Shown one piece after another: positions 37,886 through 39,356 of a DNA stretch of 39,356 nucleotides (its first letter is position 1; every line of letters begins with the position of its first letter). Where the stretch lies: contig JBPCTQ010000382.1 of the NCBI GenBank assembly GCA_051011595.1, forward strand, positions 1-39,356. The letters run 5' to 3'. The position numbers and the translations under genes are program-made. The stretch comes from JAOUEE01 sp051011595 (GTDB taxonomy: Bacteria > Actinomycetota > Acidimicrobiia > Acidimicrobiales > SHLQ01). Under the pieces are notes generated by a model. The model saw only the letters and a list, made by a program, of their open reading frames with translations. It did not search any database and was not told where the DNA came from.

Positions 37886-38101
37886 TCAGCCCGCTTCGGT
37901 GTAGCGGGAAGCGAGGAACTGATCGACGTCGTCTTCGCGAATCCGGTACGACTTGCCGACCCGCACGGCGGCGATGTCGCCCGCCTTGATGAGGCGATAC
38001 ACGGTCATGGTCGACACGCGCATGAGCCCGGCCACCTCGGCCACGGTCAGGAACGTGCCTCGTGTCTCGATCTCTGCCAACGGAATCACCCCTGTTTCCA
38101 C
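37886..38101 (-). CDS. Excisionase-family helix-turn-helix protein (Rv0500A-like)
   Basis: About 71 residues. The core TFLTVAEVAGLMRVS-TMTVYRLIKAGDIAAVRVG-KSYRIREDDVDQFL is a MerR/excisionase-type HTH closely similar to mycobacterial Rv0500A (related to BldC), a small DNA-binding protein conserved next to proC in actinobacteria. GTG 38101 is chosen because minus-strand TAGGGT (38117-38112) predicts a start of transcription a few bases before it; GTG 38089 is also possible. It follows proC by about 60 bp on the same strand. A developmental or cell-cycle regulatory role is known for BldC, not shown here. Confidence 0.75.
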   Translation of the reverse strand: METGVIPLAEIETRGTFLTVAEVAGLMRVSTMTVYRLIKAGDIAAVRVGKSYRIREDDVDQFLASRYTEAG

Positions 38102-38111
38102 TCCGTCGGTC

Positions 38112-38117
38112 ACCCTA
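38112..38117 (-). promoter_or_regulatory. -10 element of the HTH gene
   Basis: Minus-strand TAGGGT ends 10 nt before GTG 38101. Confidence 0.35.
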
Positions 38118-38159
38118 GGGAGCGCGCGGCACGCGCGCCAACGGGTGTGCGCGTCATTT

Positions 38160-38951
38160 TCAGGAGGCACCCAACTCGACCGATCGAGCGGTTGCCGCCC
38201 GCACCGTCGCGGCGATCAGCTCGTCGAAATCACCGTCGCTCAGCACGGCCAAACCGGCCGCGGTGGTGCCGCCGGGAGAGGTCACATTGGCCCGCAGCAC
38301 CGCCGGTGGGTCGTCGCTGTCGACCAACAGCCGGGCCGCTCCGAGCAACGTCTGTTGGGTGAGGGCCGAGGCCACGTCGGCCGACAGTCCTTGTTCTCGA
38401 CCGGCCGCCACCAACGCCTCGGCCAAGGCGAAGACGTAGGCCGGACCCGAACCCGACAACCCGGTGACGGCGTCGAGATCTCTCTCGTCGACCCGGACCA
38501 CAGTGCCCACCGCTCCCAGGATGGACTCGGCCCAGTCCATGTCGTCGTTACCCGCCGCCCGGCCGGGTGCGATGGCGGCCGCGCCGGCACCGACCAGCGC
38601 TGGTGTGTTGGGCATGGCTCGGATGACCGGCACCCCTTCGCCCGCCACCGCCTCGAGGGTCGACAGCGTCACACCGGCGGCAATGGAGAGCACCCGTCCC
38701 GGTCGGACGGCTCTGAGCTGCTCGAGGGCGGCGGGCACGATGTCGGGTTTGACCGCCAGGATGGCGTCGGTGTCGGCTACGGGGCCGTCGACCGCGGTGA
38801 CCCCGGCATGGGCCTGGGCCAGTTCGTCACGCCGCACACTCTCGGGTTCGACCACAACCAGGTCGGTGGGTGCCCCCCAGCCGGTGCTGACCAGCCCGCC
38901 CAGCAGTGCCTCGCCCATCTTGCCGCCACCGATGATCTGCAGAACAGGCAC
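38160..38951 (-). CDS. proC: Pyrroline-5-carboxylate reductase
   Basis: A 263-residue ProC. The Rossmann motif QIIGGGKMGEALLGGL begins at residue 5, PDIVPAALEQLR and RAMPNTPALVGAGAAAI follow, and the dimer/active-site region has TGLSGSGPAYVFALAEALVAAG and LRANVTSPGGTTAAGL. It reduces pyrroline-5-carboxylate to proline with NAD(P)H, the last step of proline synthesis, in the cytoplasm. Start GTG 38951 has AGGAGA a few bases upstream. It lies between an M23 peptidase gene and the HTH gene, an order in line with other actinobacteria for proC-HTH. Confidence 0.92.
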   Translation of the reverse strand: MPVLQIIGGGKMGEALLGGLVSTGWGAPTDLVVVEPESVRRDELAQAHAGVTAVDGPVADTDAILAVKPDIVPAALEQLRAVRPGRVLSIAAGVTLSTLEAVAGEGVPVIRAMPNTPALVGAGAAAIAPGRAAGNDDMDWAESILGAVGTVVRVDERDLDAVTGLSGSGPAYVFALAEALVAAGREQGLSADVASALTQQTLLGAARLLVDSDDPPAVLRANVTSPGGTTAAGLAVLSDGDFDELIAATVRAATARSVELGAS

Positions 38952-38982
38952 GAGCTCTCCTTGCCGAGATGGACCACCCCGG

Positions 38983-39356
38983 TCAGGGCAGGTACGCGAG
39001 CGGATCGTAGGGCGTGCCGTTGATGCGCACCTCGAAGTGCACGTGCGGTCCGGTGCTGTTGCCCGTGCTGCCCATCAATCCCACCTGGGTGCCGGCACCA
39101 ACCGACTGCCCAGCGCTGACGGTGAGCGAAGAGTGGTGGGCGTACACCGTGCTGAGGCCACCACCGTGGTCGATGACGACCGCGTTGCCGTAGCCGCCGT
39201 TGAACCCGGCCTGGATGACCGTGCCTCCGGCGGCGGCGTACACCGGCGTTCCCGACGGAGCCGCGATGTCGATGCCCTGATGCATCCGGCCCCATCGGGG
39301 GCCGAAGCGCGAGGTGACCACGCCGCCGGCGGGCCACGAGAGGGAGGCACTCGGAT
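38983..39356 (-). CDS. M23 family metallopeptidase, C-terminal part
   Basis: The frame is open to the window edge, so the N-terminus is missing; about 124 residues are visible. They form a complete LytM/M23 domain: WPAGGVVTSRFGPRWG, the first zinc ligands in MHQGIDIAAPSGTPVYA (His and Asp), VVIDHGGGLSTVYAHHSSL, and the second site GPHVHFEVRINGTPYDPLAYL (HxH). Such zinc endopeptidases cleave peptidoglycan cross-bridges or, if degenerate, activate amidases; here all ligands are kept, so catalysis is likely. It acts outside the membrane. Its stop lies 31 bp before proC. Confidence 0.88.
   Translation of the reverse strand, partial: PSASLSWPAGGVVTSRFGPRWGRMHQGIDIAAPSGTPVYAAAGGTVIQAGFNGGYGNAVVIDHGGGLSTVYAHHSSLTVSAGQSVGAGTQVGLMGSTGNSTGPHVHFEVRINGTPYDPLAYLP

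Overview
The window is a 39.4 kb piece of a high-GC actinobacterial chromosome, most plausibly class Acidimicrobiia. This placement is inferred from the gene content: an F420-type LLM oxidoreductase, two mycothiol-dependent isomerase-like proteins, a DUF222/HNH endonuclease, a mycobacterial-type SOS box, a proC-HTH pair like that of other actinobacteria, and very frequent leaderless-type promoters (TANNNT ending 6-7 bases before the start codon). There is no prophage, insertion sequence or CRISPR array. Genes are densely packed, on both strands, mostly as single genes or two- to three-gene units.

Layout. 1-2954: partial GNAT, alpha/beta hydrolase, a VOC protein carrying a 36-bp in-frame duplication, and an MFS drug exporter. 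3021-3650: a MerB-like (organomercurial lyase family) gene with an in-frame TGA exactly at the catalytic second cysteine and a SECIS-like hairpin just downstream. 3704-8374: F420 oxidoreductase, Rieske oxygenase, a small acidic DxDGDG-repeat protein, a mycothiol isomerase-like protein and an amidohydrolase. 8412-11942: methyltransferase, an ECF sigma factor with an NTF2-like tail, an L7/L12-CTD-like small protein and an SOS-controlled HNH endonuclease. 12053-17870: DUF1214 protein, CrtA-like protein, MmcQ/YjbR protein, a coupled GNAT-like/GH20 hexosaminidase pair and an EthD-like protein. 17899-20199: a TetR regulator coupled to a PEP-utilizer swivel-domain protein. 20204-23331: solute-binding lipoprotein, tadA, SGNH lipoprotein and tRNA-Ser(CGA). 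23428-29864: VOC protein with an ATC start, agarase-like lipoprotein, methyltransferases, a zinc metalloprotease, a ComB-like phosphatase, a yeast-type cytosine deaminase and a cupin. 29842-33729: GNAT, second mycothiol isomerase-like protein, VOC protein, a PadR operon with a large palindromic operator, and a beta-propeller lipoprotein. 33755-35823: ECF sigma factor with a membrane-anchored propeller-type partner. 35919-39356: HSL-type esterase, then a leftward cluster of M23 peptidase, proC, HTH, SAM hydroxide adenosyltransferase and a tiny membrane protein.

The most interesting item is the MerB-like gene. The frame continues past the TGA for 65 more codons with recognisable family sequence, the TGA sits where MerB has Cys159, the first catalytic Cys/Asp pair is intact, and a 6-7 bp hairpin with a GG-containing loop lies 13-30 nt after the TGA. 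A selenocysteine-containing MerB homologue is the leading reading. A conventional gene caller would truncate it at 3219. No Sec machinery lies in the window, so the claim depends on the rest of the genome. Other points worth attention are the SOS box on the HNH gene, a TetR operator built of repeated TTGACATGATTC, two large palindromes around 32.6-32.7 kb, and an ATC start codon behind a well-placed promoter at 23440.
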